Origin: Taenia hydatigena
Taxonomy: Eukaryota > Platyhelminthes > Cestoda > Cyclophyllidea > Taeniidae
Assembly: GCA_036345935.2 (NCBI GenBank)
Contig: JADWOT020000003.1
Span: forward strand, 16,200,509-16,264,508
DNA: 64,000 nt
Reading direction: 5' to 3'
Each line of letters opens with the position of its first letter. The first letter of the stretch is position 1. The notes under the pieces are model-generated. The model did not search any database and was not told the origin of the DNA. It saw only the letters and a program-made list of their open reading frames with translations. The translations under genes were made by a program, and so were the position numbers. Shown one piece after another: positions 28,201 to 38,300 of the stretch.

Positions 28201-31200
28201 CACCAATCAAGATGAACTGCCCCTGATTGTTTTACAAATGCCTTCGATCAAACTTTGTCTTGTCCACACACGCACACAAAGGTAAAACATGCTGGCATTT
28301 AAAACGCCTTCCTGCCTTTGGCTGTTTAGCCTTTCCAATGAAGGCATGCTTTCGCCAAAACAAGAGTATTCATGTTAACCGCCCCTCTAAGATAGGTTGA
28401 TTGTAGAGCTATAACGCGCCTATTTGTGTAATAACTTTTAATCACTGAAAACAAACTGATGGGATAAATATGTGGACATTTCAAATGTATGGATATATAT
28501 GGCTCATAATTCGCACAATTTATGGGCGAAAAGTTTCCTCTGTAATGTATAAAGATTGCTTACAAAGCCTATAGGGATGTGTTAACTATCTTTAGGAAAA
28601 AAGAAATAAAATGACAACAATGCATGCTTTAGATTACTTCTATAAAAACATTTGTAATGCAATCACTATTCAAGTTTGCTTCTGGCACCTTGACTGTTTC
28701 GTATTATTTTGGCAGCACAAATGTGTGACAAGAATGAGTTGCCAGTTCAAGCTAATTTTCTACATCAAGTCGCATCGCAAACTGGCAAAATTAGTTTAAA
28801 ACGAGTAAACAATGGCATGGTACAGAACAGCTTCTAGCCTCTATTACCAGCTAAGGTAACAAAAACTGAGTGACGATTGATGTCATATTGGAAAAATAAG
28901 GTGGCTGGACAGTGGTGACTTATCCTTCACCACGATCTTGGTGACAGAGAGCAATACCACAGCCGAAATAAAATAGGCTAGAATTTGGAAATACTTCCAG
29001 AATAAATGAAATTGTTGCCCGTTGCTCCTATATCTCGGCAACCACTTTCTGTCTAACAAACGAGTGTTCAATCGTCCCAAAAGCTGAACTGAAGGATAGA
29101 GATGTGGTTCAATCACACTCACTTTACATCTAACCAGCATCGTGAGTGAAATTAAGCACAATAAAATGTGCCCTCAAACTGTCGCCAATTAATTGTGCTA
29201 TTGGTTCATTTATTTATCGCAAAGAAAGGCTATCTTCTGACAAACTATTAAAACGAGCCCGACAGGATTATAGATGAATAGTTCCTCCTTGAAAGTATAA
29301 CGCACTTTTATGAGTTAACACTTAAATTAAGGACCAGATATTACAAAAACATAACATCTAGTCCGTTTGCAAGAATCGAATCTCGAAGGTATGCTAGTGT
29401 TTTCATAAAGTGTGATGCTCCTTGACACTTCCGTCACCATTGTCATGCTTGTATGACGTCCTAATTTCCTTGCCAAAATCGAGAGGTTTCATTTAGATGG
29501 ATAGAAACGATGGAAATCTGAAAACATGCTGGAAGAATAAAGAGTCGGGATGATATTGAACGATTTTCCCTTTGGGACCTGACAGAAGGTGTGTTCTACA
29601 ATGAAATCTTATTGGGTGGTTTTAAAGTAAAACCTAGAGTATTTTGCTTGCACAGGTAACCTTTGCAAGTTCATAACGTGATGACAAATGGATGATCGAG
29701 AAACCATCGGGCATACGTATGCGCATACGCAATTGCATCGACTTTTTGTTTGTAATGCAAGGGCTAGCAGACTGCACCTATGGGAATGTGTGACCTTGAA
29801 ACTCGCACACATTGGTTTACACGCTCGTACAGAGAGCCAGTGGTACGTGATCCTCTGCATTTCTATCTGACCGTTCCAGGAAAAAATTAAAGCACTGTTC
29901 CCAGTCAGTACGCAATTTGACTCTGCCATTCTTTTTTCCTTCTAGTAAATGCCATAAAATACATGAATTTTCCCACTTTGAGTCTAAACTGATGCAGCAT
30001 CTATGAGCACAATTTGAAGTCCTTAAATAAGCGATGCTTGGATGATCACGGGACATGGACGTATTGTGTCATGAACATACTTGTCGAAAAATAAATTGAA
30101 GTGTACTCGGGTGACGGGTGGGTGAATAAGGAGATCAGTGAAATGAGAAGTGCTATTCAACGCTTTATAAAACTACTGTAAAAGTGACGTCTGCGACACG
30201 GCTGCGCCCAGAAAACTAGCAATTATGAAAAAAACCTCACTATTACTATACCATTCAATGTGCTTCTTTATTTCACTACTCAACTTTAAAATAACTTATT
30301 CGGAATTCGGCAACTCGTGGGTTTTTTGACCTAAGCGTAAGGTTATTTAATTTAACTGAGACTCAGGTTATCTAATGCGCTAATTCGCAATCACATGAAA
30401 TTCAGAGAAAATCCTTCAAATATGAGAACGACTTTCCTGAAATCACTTTTTTGACTGAAGCCTGAGGTATAAACAAGTGCATGACAGATTCCGTCGTCTG
30501 ACATTAAAAAATGTTGAAAGCCTTAAGAAATCCAAAGGTTTCACATATCAACAGGAAAACAATAAAACAAAATCATAGCATCACTTCTTAGTACAGTGAT
30601 TTTGTACCTGAGGTAATAATTTGGACTTGGAAATCCAGTAATGTGAAGGCAAAGAGGACCTGGCCGAAACCGATATAACGTTATTGGATCATTTGCAAAG
30701 GAACCTTATATACAATAACGAGGCCAATTAGTTGGATTCCTTGGCAAACTGGGCTTGTAAGTAGACACATCAGTCAACGATCGCAATAACGTTCACCCTA
30801 TCTATCCGATAGAGCTTATTATGCTAAGAAATAGAAATAACTGGTTCCAATTTTTCAGTTTGAAGTATCACATTTACTGAGGTGGGAAGCAATTGTTAAG
30901 AAATTAAATTAACATCTCATAGTGAAATGTGAAATCGCAAAGTTGGTGTTTCACTTTTCAAATCACGATTCGAATTTGAGGTGTTTTGCTGTAGATGCTT
31001 GTACTTATTCTGCAAGGATGATATAAATTTGGGAAGTTTTAACAAATAATTACTCAAGCGCTTTAAGGTAGTTTCATAAGGCTTAATTAATTAAATCCTC
31101 GAAATTCACTTTAGATGATCTCAACACGAAGTAATGTGTCTCTGATGAATAAGACAAATAAGCTACGAAATCAGATGTTTCCGAGACTAAGAAAATTGTT

Positions 31201-32050
31201 GTACATGAAATATTCATGAGTGGCGCATACGAAATTTAACATTTTTGAAAACCAGCGCATTTGAATTAGATTTTGCAAGAAAAATAACCCACGCAGTCTT
31301 TGGACAGTACTGAGATGTGAGCCAGGTAATATTGGTCTGCACTGAGCGTAATCCAGCTAGAATTTGTGCAAATGGTGTCACAATGAGTGATTCATCCAGG
31401 AAGCGCTCCTTAGTTCCATGTCCCTCCCCCATGCCAGGACTAGGCAGACCACCCGATGTGAGCCCCGGTGAGGTGACTTTCGAACTGTCCATTGACTGCT
31501 GATTCATCAGAATATTGACAGGCAGTGGACGACCTGATCGAACCAGGAGAGATCCTCTTCGTAGAAGGATCGGATTGTGATTGGGGTGGAGACGACTCGA
31601 CGCGCGAGTCGATTTGGAGTTAAAGAAGGTGGGGAAGGTCCTATTAGCGGTGTTGGACATCTCAACATTTTGTGGCAGAATGGAACCAACTTCTATATCC
31701 AGTGAGTGGTTCCGCATTCCAAAATACCCGTCTTTATCGGAGGAATTATCTTGACAACCCCGCGATATGGAGTCTAGTTCAAAAGTGACCGGCGGACGAG
31801 AGGATTTTGTGACCTCGTGGGGGATTGAATTTCGTGGGGTGGTAGTGTCGTCCACCTCAGGTTTGGCAAGGGTAGGGGATTTGGCGATATCTGTATCATC
31901 GACACTTTCACCGAGGGTCGTAGAACGGCGTACCGATGAGGTGGTAGAAGGGGAGGCATTTTTTCGCCAAGGCCAGTGCAACCTCCCCACTGCGGAGTCA
32001 CCAGTGCAGCCACAAAGGTTCGGCATAGGAATTAGGTAATCCTTATTCGT
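7112..32050 (-). CDS. PDE4: cAMP-specific phosphodiesterase, PDE4/dunce family (whole multi-exon gene)
   Basis: The gene hydrolyses cAMP to AMP and ends cAMP signals in the cytosol or at membranes. Read on the minus strand it encodes UCR1 ([14 protein letters not shown]), UCR2 ([11 protein letters not shown], then [10 protein letters not shown]), a serine-rich linker and the complete PDEase catalytic domain. Metal and catalytic residues known for the family are present: His in YHNHIH, His-Asp in AIHDV, Asp in HCADL and the invariant Gln before GFIDF. The predicted protein is about 750 residues, a long form with both regulatory regions. It stops 58 residues after the last intron, so it lacks the long acidic tail of mammalian PDE4. 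An RRGS site in UCR1 matches the position of the PKA site that activates long forms. Twelve exons are placed; the UCR1-UCR2 joint still lacks at least one small exon. Family assignment is very secure; the N-terminus is not. Confidence 0.95.
7289..9092 (-). other. PDE4 intron with exon-like island at 8166-8237
   Basis: Intron flanked by GTGAGT and a TTGCAG acceptor. It contains a 72-nt exon-like island on the minus strand with a CCAG acceptor and a very strong AAAG|GTAAGG donor. In one frame it reads [14 protein letters not shown] and onward, but that frame does not match the phase-0 flanks. In the PDE4 frame it gives CTG TGA, a stop at the second codon, so it could act as a poison exon. It may also be chance. 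Confidence 0.4.
9093..9275 (-). CDS. PDE4: PDE4 catalytic exon with [10 protein letters not shown] metal motif
   Basis: A 183-nt exon of 61 codons, phase 0 to 0, with acceptor ATTTCAG and donor CAA|GTGAGT. It encodes [16 protein letters not shown], carrying the metal-binding aspartate, then [19 protein letters not shown], which closely matches PDE4 QWTDRIMEEFFQQGDKERE. It ends on the glutamine that contacts the nucleotide base in the family. Confidence 0.95.
9276..12782 (-). other. PDE4 intron of GC-AG type
   Basis: The upstream exon must end in phase 0 after DRSL to join VLQ. The sequence there is CTG|GCAAGT, which is the standard GC-AG donor. No GT donor nearby keeps phase. The intron body shows no gene. 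It carries a perfect inverted repeat at 10305-10328. Confidence 0.7.
10305..10328. repeat. Perfect 11-bp inverted repeat with 2-nt loop
   Basis: Arms AATTGTCCTCA and TGAGGACAATT are exact reverse complements separated by GT. It lies inside the GC-AG intron of PDE4. Confidence 0.8.
12783..12905 (-). CDS. PDE4: PDE4 catalytic exon [10 protein letters not shown]
   Basis: A 123-nt exon of 41 codons, phase 0 to 0. It begins [20 protein letters not shown], almost identical to vertebrate PDE4, and ends LDDHNDRSL. The acceptor is AACTTTAG and the donor is the non-canonical CTG|GCAAGT. The boundary matches the family intron position before VLRNMVHC. Confidence 0.93.
12906..17837 (-). other. Large PDE4 intron, no gene seen
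   Basis: About 4.9 kb, GTGAGT donor to TTTAG acceptor. Short open frames (for example near 13.9, 14.5 and 15.3 kb) show no motifs or paired splice sites. A GC-richer patch near 14.45-14.55 kb could be an old repeat, but I could not match it to another copy in the window. Confidence 0.55.
17838..17992 (-). CDS. PDE4: PDE4 catalytic exon [11 protein letters not shown]
   Basis: A 155-nt exon starting with two bases that complete a glycine codon, then 51 codons beginning [17 protein letters not shown] and ending RRLVIEL. The acceptor is GTATCAG and the donor [20 protein letters not shown] is a PDE4 signature. The following family sequence VLATDMS starts the next exon exactly. Confidence 0.95.
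18231..18244. repeat. 14-bp perfect palindrome
   Basis: GGCTCAGCTGAGCC is self-complementary. It lies in the 324-nt intron between two catalytic PDE4 exons. Its significance is unknown. Confidence 0.6.
18317..18416 (-). CDS. PDE4: PDE4 catalytic exon with HD motif
   Basis: A 100-nt exon of 33 codons plus one base, with acceptor TTATTAG and donor ACGG|GTAAGG. It encodes [13 protein letters not shown], then [18 protein letters not shown]. The histidine and first aspartate of the HD pair are intact. The second aspartate of the usual HDVDHPG is histidine here. Confidence 0.95.
19219..19383 (-). CDS. PDE4: PDE4 catalytic exon with YHNHIH signature
   Basis: A 165-nt exon of 55 codons, phase 0 to 0. 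It begins [20 protein letters not shown] and contains [18 protein letters not shown], matching PDE4 YHNNIHAADVVQSTHVLL. The first histidine is the presumed proton donor and the last a metal ligand. Acceptor TTACTTAG, donor GTT|GTGAGT. Confidence 0.95.
20316..20417 (-). CDS. PDE4: PDE4 first catalytic-domain exon
   Basis: A 102-nt exon of 34 codons, phase 0 to 0, beginning [16 protein letters not shown] and ending VVAYRIFS. It aligns without gaps to PDE4 ELEDVNKWGLHVFRI and IMHTIFQ. Acceptor TTTTTTAG, donor TCG|GTGAGT. Confidence 0.93.
22780..23111 (-). CDS. PDE4: PDE4 serine-rich linker exon between UCR2 and catalytic domain
   Basis: A 332-nt exon (two bases plus 110 codons). Most of it is acidic and Ser/Thr-rich with no counterpart I recognise ([15 protein letters not shown] at the start). 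The last 20 residues return to the family pattern: [16 protein letters not shown] aligns with the PDE4 RFGVKT..EDVLAK segment. The acceptor is TGTATTTTAG and the donor AAG|GTGAGA. It joins in phase either to the UCR2 exon directly or through the 24-nt microexon candidate. Confidence 0.85.
23452..23475 (-). CDS. PDE4: Candidate 24-nt PDE4 microexon
   Basis: Between CTCATTGCAG and GTGAGT lies a 24-nt open piece starting with two bases and ending with one. Spliced in, it adds eight residues after TFM, giving [15 protein letters not shown]. The resulting TFMEK resembles TFLDK of PDE4. Skipping it also keeps frame. The polypyrimidine tract is weak, so this is only a candidate for an alternative microexon. 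Confidence 0.35.
24329..24422 (-). CDS. PDE4: PDE4 UCR2 second exon
   Basis: A 94-nt exon with an excellent acceptor (CCTTCCTTCCAG) and a GTAAGT donor. It encodes [13 protein letters not shown], then [18 protein letters not shown] and NQ.SEYIS.TF are exact PDE4 UCR2 landmarks; the middle (usually RELTHLSEMSRSG) is strongly diverged. UCR2 folds over the active site and restrains activity in this family. Confidence 0.92.
26068..26180 (-). CDS. PDE4: PDE4 UCR2 first exon
   Basis: A 113-nt exon of two bases plus 37 codons. It encodes [20 protein letters not shown], then [17 protein letters not shown], matching PDE4 LEELDWCLDQLETIQT and VSEMASNK. The acceptor is TTACTTCAG and the donor AAG|GTAGAC. 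It needs a preceding exon that ends with one base, which the UCR1 exon does not supply directly. Confidence 0.93.
28027..28060. repeat. Nested inverted repeat in alternating purine-pyrimidine DNA
   Basis: Outer arms ACGTGCGT and ACGCACGT are exact reverse complements, with inner arms GTGTG and CACAC. Bases 28023-28039 alternate purine and pyrimidine, and the stretch includes a CACGTG E-box. Confidence 0.6.
29711..29736. repeat. Three overlapping or adjacent perfect palindromes
   Basis: GCATACGTATGC (29711-29722), GTATGCGCATAC (29717-29728) and GCAATTGC (29729-29736) are each self-complementary. Bases 29711-29731 also alternate purine and pyrimidine. Confidence 0.7.
31311..32050 (-). CDS. PDE4: PDE4 N-terminal exon with UCR1
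   Basis: If translation starts at the ATG at 32024-32026 ([15 protein letters not shown]), this exon gives 238 residues plus two bases. The open frame is also entered by a possible TAG acceptor at 32050 ([11 protein letters not shown]). The N-terminal 90 residues are Ser/Thr/Pro-rich and unrecognised. HSLDIEVG matches the FDVENG motif of long PDE4 forms. [11 protein letters not shown] (31550-31561 for RRGS) matches the PKA site [26 protein letters not shown], then RSVQTN, is unmistakable UCR1. The most likely donor is TCTCA|GTACTG at 31311. Confidence 0.88.
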
Positions 32051-32314
32051 CTATCGCAGTAAAAAATGAATGGGGTGGGAGCATCAAAAATCTAAAAGTC
32101 AACATTTAGGCACTGCTAGGAAGGAGAGGATAGAAGATGAGTGCATGCGAAAGCGCTCTATTTGCACAATCGCGCACGTGCGTGAACAGACAAACTCATG
32201 CAGCGCCTAGGCACTAAAACGGATTACGGCTAGCACATACCCCAACACAGTTGAAGCACACGCGGGTAGACATGCAAGAACATTTGCGTGTGTGCTACCT
32301 AGTAGCCTGCTATG

Positions 32315-32376
32315 ATTGGCTGATTTGAGCCAATTATTTCACAGCATCACTTCTGTTGGTTGGCGAATCGACCAAT
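32315..32376 (-). promoter_or_regulatory. Inverted CCAAT-box pairs upstream of the UCR1 exon
   Basis: ATTGGCT and AGCCAAT form a perfect 7-bp inverted pair (32315-32334). A second pair, TTGGT and ACCAA, lies at 32356-32375. A CGCGCACGTGCGTG stretch with a CACGTG E-box follows at 32171-32184, and the first UCR1-exon ATG at 32026. CCAAT boxes usually sit 60-100 bp from a start site, which would place a minus-strand start near 32.2-32.3 kb. Function is inferred only from sequence. Confidence 0.35.
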
Positions 32377-32399
32377 AACCGAAGGGAAAATTTGTTAAC

Positions 32400-35300
32400 C
32401 GCTGTAAGCATTCGTCTGGTTTGTGACATCTAATGAAAAAGTAATTTTTAACATATACCTTTAAGTATAAGGTGCGCATTGTTTTTGAGGGATCAGGAAC
32501 CTGTCAAAAGTCATGGCAGAGATGTTTAGTCTTCACAACAATAATGTGAGCTTGTTGCCAGGGTTTGAAAATTTGATTGAAATTACCCGTTTTATAACCT
32601 CATTGCATTACTATTTCACTTTGCGATGTGTAAGTAACTTAATGATTCGGGTTGGAAGACAGCTGCAAGTAATGGAGTTTTATCTGCATATGACGAAATT
32701 CGTCACGTTAATTACCGACCCTAAAGGGCGATAAAATCCATGTTCCCTTGAGCAACCTTCACATGATGGATTGCCTCTCTGTCAAGTTAGAATGACCGGT
32801 AGGTATATTTTTAATCCATTTACCTAAAACCCATGCAGATGTAGCGATCTGTATCAGCCTACAAGACGCAATAAGGCATAACCAAACGGATTATTAGTGA
32901 CTCATAGGACCAGAAGGTTATGGGTGAGACCATTACTATACCAGCAATGTGTTGGTAGAACCTATGAAGGTCTAAGAGTTCAGTAAGTCAAGTACACATT
33001 CAAACAATTATGGATTACCATAGAGAAAATAGAAATATGACAGCACCTTAAAATGCATGCAAAGAAACGTTACCTTATTTTTGTTCGTAGACATTAGATT
33101 TGCGTCTAATCGTTAAAACTCCTCTAGTTACGAGTCCAGCTAAGTACTAAATGCACATAGTTTTACTCAAAGTTATGTCATCTTTGAAGAGAAACTAAAC
33201 GTTACATCGCGGTGTACGAGTTGCGCAATTATCTCACCCATGTGAGAGAAAAAAACAGCATAAAATCCGAAGACTGGGTTGAAGAATGAAGGTACTGTCA
33301 GTAAAGTAAAAAATTTATCCTAATACATGTTTAGCTTCCAAAAACTTTAGTTTTGAATTTATATAGAAGGCAGTTATGATTAGTGCAGGTGTAACAAATC
33401 GCTGAACTCTCAGATTTAAGCTCTCTATGAGGAAAGAAATTCACAATTTACTGCGTGACACCAATCGGTAGGTGAGAAGGCTGCCACAACTGTTCCACTT
33501 TGTACAAGTAGTAGTTTTATTTTAATCAGTTAACTAATGAAGCCTCAATGTGCTACACTTCATTAAGTTTAAGTGCCAAGTGAAAGTCACTCAATTGAAC
33601 AGACTCTCAATCTAAAGTTATCACAATGCTTTTTAGCTGAATTGCTTTAAAGAAATATCATAGAAAACCGCTTAGAATACACTATCTCGTAACTGCGTTA
33701 AATAGTCTGAAAGCTACTTACTTAGAATAACTTCCAAATTGCTTCCAAAGAAGTCGCATGTGGCAATCATGAGGATGGGAGAATAAGTAGTTAGTAAAAA
33801 CCACTTATGCCCGTTAAAAGGCTCAGTTTTCGTCCACTTTGGCGAAAGAGTGCTTGGATGAAGGTTATGGCTGATTATTCGAGTGGTAAAATGTTAAGGC
33901 CGAGTCGCCTATTCACGCAGCCAAAGTCAAGGTGAATTTTATGCAAAACATAGTATAGGAAAAATTGTATTATTTTGGGCTAACGCCCTTCATTTGCTTA
34001 CGGAGAATAAAGGGACTTCTTTGAAATGGTAAGAGACAAAATGCTAGCGTGATTATTTTAGTGTGGAATGAATGAAAAATTAAATCGCTTTCATAAAGGT
34101 TACTCGAATTTTCGTCTTAATTCTCATAAGTGATCGTTTTTTCCATTATTTTGGGTTTTCACTTCAATTCTTTGTTTAGCTCCTTTTTTCCGTTACGCAC
34201 CCCGTTGCACGTCCACCACCCGGCAAAGACTCCGGCTCATGCTGGTAATCACAACTCTTCTTTGGCAAAATATTTTCCGTCATGCTCTTATGACTTCTTC
34301 TGACTTCAGGAAAAACTCAGGGATCGAAATTTGCCCTGTGAATAGAAGGCACTTATTGTTAAGATTATGCAGGAATGTGGATGGAGGAAATTTGAAAAGT
34401 ATATTTATTAATTAAGTGGGCAATATAAAGCGCCACATTTAAACAAAATCAGTCCAATAAGCAAAATAGTTTATCTCTACAAACCCTAACAAATAAACAG
34501 ATCTAGAATTCTTAAAAACTAGCACCTTTAAAAGTTAGATTCAATAAGAAATGTGCTGTTGTAATCGTATGCTTCTTGTGAGGTATCGATACACCTTTGT
34601 GGATAATGGTAAACAGTTAGGGATCCATAAGCGGCTACCTTGGTTCAGAATCAACGTCTTGGAAGATGATGATTATGTGCGCATTCTTGATTCATCAGAA
34701 ATAATATTTGGATTAGAGAGTTTTGGGATTGCAAGAAATAAAAAGCAGAAGTGACAAATTATCCCGTTCCTAGCTAACTAATTAATGCTGCTGAATTGGA
34801 ACGAAGATTATAGCCTAGTGGTATATCAGAAGTGGTGCAACGTATGAAATGATTTGCATTAAGCTCTCCTCCTCCAAGATGTTTTTATAAAAAGTCAGCG
34901 GTTCATTTAGGCCAAACTAATTTGAACATTAAACTTAAATATTGTATGTTCTCCTATGGCGCCCTGAGACTTCCTGGAGGACAAAAAAAGACATAATATC
35001 AGGCCTGATAATGAATTATTAAGGTAGAGGAAGGCTGAATTGCTACTAGCATGAGCCATAAGTATGGAGCCTGGCGGAAGTACAATCTGCGGATACTAAA
35101 CTCTTCGCAAAAATAAAACAAAGATTTTAACAAATAAACAAATTGCTACTCTCTTATTAAGGGTGCACTTTACGTAAAAACTGCTTTAAAGACAGATAAT
35201 AGGTTTCAAACTTTATTTTGGTCGCGTTAACATAGTAACTCAAATAATGGTTGAGATGTGTTGGCATAGTTTACTGCAACTTTATTGAACACCTACATTT

Positions 35301-38300
35301 CTTTGGTAAAATGCTATTGAGTGTTCTTCGTACTTAAATTTATTCGGTGCTGAAGCTTTAAGCCGATTGTCATAAAAAAGGATCTGTTTAAGAATTCGGA
35401 ATAATTTGCCTCTTAGGCATAAAGCAACAAACTTCGTTACAAATAAATCATGATTAGAAGCCGCACCACAAGCTACTGGATTCCAGGAGAAACCAATTAA
35501 ATTGAGTTCATTTTACAAAATTTAGCGATTTCTTTTCTCAGACACTCTACCACCCTTAAATTACATTAGCAGTTCAAAGTTGTTACAATGAAACCTATCT
35601 CACTCATGGACGAATTTCATTGTAATTACTTCTTCTCATATCAAAATTAGTTCAAGCTGTTCATTAGTCCATCTAGGTTTACCAATTCTTGAGACCTCGG
35701 TCACCATTTCAACACTACTTTGTTCTGTCCAAGTTCAGAGTTCACTAGCCATTCCGTACATTCTTGGTGAAGTTTTGTCTAGGTCCATCCATATTATAGT
35801 GCACTCCTGGCCTAGCGTTTGCAGAGGCTTAAAAATTTGACTTCATTGGATCCACTAGCACAAGTTGGAACTAATCCCATCAAAAAGGGCTCCCATTTAT
35901 TTAAGTTTAAAACTAACCTAAAGTTGCAAATTTTCATCTTATCCTCTTTTACACCAGTGGATAAATTGATAATGATTTAGTAAAATAAGGTCATCTTTTA
36001 ATCCATCTTTTAGAAAATTACCATAGGAGATTAATAAATGCACTTTCTCCCTTATGCTGCATTACATGCTATTAAAGATTCGACCGAAACTAGGAAATTA
36101 AAATATTGTGATAAAAAACTGCGCCACGAATTTATAAACAAACATACAAGTGAATTTATTCTAACGGATGGATTGATGGGATGAGAACCCAGCATCATAC
36201 TAAAAGGCGAATTTGGTAGGGCCTTAAGTTTGATGGAAGAATTAGAACCATTTGACTACTCATGTTTTGCATCACAAAAGCTGTAATGTATTTTTAAAGT
36301 AGCAATTTTTTAAAACTATTTAAATGTGTTGGAAAAATATCCTTAGGGTGTGTGTGTGATCTCCTCCTAAGGTGCCGTCGAATTTAGGAATTTAGGTAAA
36401 CCTTTTTATAGGTTTGTATAGAAGTTAGCCAGCTATTAACAAAAACGCATAGATCAGAGCACTGCTATAGTAAAACGGTTATCGAGGAGGCTCTAGGCTA
36501 AATGAAGAAAACAAACCTTGCATATTTTTTTATAATATCTAGATTTTTACGACCTTATAACAGTATTTTGAGGGATCCATGATTATCCTACAGTGTTTTC
36601 TATTGAATCACAAACACAATTTCATTTGACAATAGTATCATTAAAATCTTTATTTGATGCACAAGAATAGAATGTTGGCCTTACATTTAGGCAGCATTTA
36701 TGAATAGGACCGTCCATAAAACTGTTTAAGCATGTTTCTACTTGCATAAGCTTAAGTAGCATTTCTATTGTTTGTAAATTTTGGACAAAACGATCTTACA
36801 TGTTTTTGAAGGTATAATCTAACCGCATATCGTAAAACGTTAGAAAATGGCAATTTTCTCAAAAAATGTTTGTTAAGCATTTAAGAATTTATCATCTGTA
36901 GAATGTAATTAAGTGAATTAGGGACTGCTGGTTTAACAGTAGAACAACGTAAAAAGTGAAGTGGAGTAATTTTAAAGTCTCGTTTTGATGCATTAATGAG
37001 AGTTGAACCTAAGCATGCTTTTATTGCAAGCTTAAATTAATTGCTTTTAAAACCTTGTCACTGAAATAAATAGTGTCACAACAAACAAAATCTAGGAAGC
37101 GCTTCTTATTACTTTGCTCCTTCCATGCCAAGAATAGGTTAAACGCCTGATGCAACCTTCGATGATACAACGGACAGTCGACGGCTGGACTAAATGGAAA
37201 GGAGCTCGACTTTATAAAAGAATCACGTTGCAGTGGAGTGGGGATGCCCTAGTGAACGCACCGACGTACAATGAGCGGTTTTGCAATTCGGGAAATCATT
37301 CTTTCTTAGAGGAGTTGTACCCACTACTTCGCAATATAAACTCCGGTTTAAAGGAGACGACGGCCAAGAGGCCTTTGTGTTGTTTGACTTTTATATCAGA
37401 ATTTTGTAATGCCAGGATGAGCCATCCAATCGAAGGGTAAATAAAAAATGTAACTTGATTTTGACTACCTATAATAAAATATGTGCTTTTCAGTCAAAAA
37501 CAGGGTCAAATGGCCATTTAAAACCAGCGATTTGCTTACAGCTTTTTTATTGCCTTTTTAATAATCATTCTCTGAAACTTTAGAAGAACCCAAACATCAT
37601 TAAAAATGACTATGAGACAAAATCTTATTCAGAAGTGCTTTAAAATCTGCCTAAAGTTGCTTGTTAATAGCATTTAACAATTTCATTTGTTCAAGTTTTC
37701 CTTTTTGAAAAGACTTTTGGAATCTGGTGGCATTTTTCAATCAGATTCACTTCCTTCTGACCAGTGGATTTTTTTAGGCATCAGATTTTGTCGATAAGCA
37801 TCGCAACCTAGGAGGGACATTAGAAAGTTTCCTATTCTTCCAAAAACTTTACTTAATCGCAGGTATCTGTTAAGATTGCTAGCCAAAATTTTTCTATAAT
37901 TATACTGGTTTGTAGAGTCCTGCTGTGCGCTTTCCGTTTTGCAATTCTTGTGTATCATCTCGCGTTACCAGGTTCAATGAAACCAAGATCAAACGTCTTT
38001 ATTTGCAAAAAACCGCCTAAAAGTCTTAAAATTCAGCTCTGAGGGACGAACAATGAAGAGTTACTCCTAGCAACAATAGCAAGACTTTTTTGACATAAGT
38101 AACGATTAAGCAATGGGATTAAGTAATGGTCTTGATAGTTGCAAAAAGGTTGTAGGTTTGATCACCATCCAGTGACTGTCCAGTGTTTAGAAGTATCACT
38201 ACCTACTTGATAGTCTCTGCAAAGCCTAAAAGTTTCTACAAGCTTTAGCACTTCGCAAAATTTTGTTGGGGTTACGTTGTAGACATAAATCTTATTTTTT

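Larger units (their letters stand above)
26181..31310 (-). other. Large PDE4 intron between UCR1 and UCR2
   Basis: About 5.1 kb. Phases on the two sides do not match, so at least one small linker exon is hidden here; a 14-nt candidate sits at 27288-27301. The region has GC-richer patches with strong palindromes near 28.03 and 29.72 kb. Open frames of 60-106 codons here have no recognisable domain. In mammals, short-form promoters of PDE4 lie in the equivalent interval. Confidence 0.5.

Noticed and set aside
28883..29161. 92-codon minus frame with hydrophobic end
   Set aside because: No recognisable domain; a GTGAGT inside it lacks a matching acceptor in phase with PDE4.
29609..29929. 106-codon open frame on the minus strand
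   Set aside because: No motif, overlaps palindromic DNA and the opposite frame is open too; it lies in a PDE4 intron and has no splice pair.
34551..34754. Plus-strand frame with protein-like acidic stretch
   Set aside because: Only 67 codons, no splice sites, no family resemblance.
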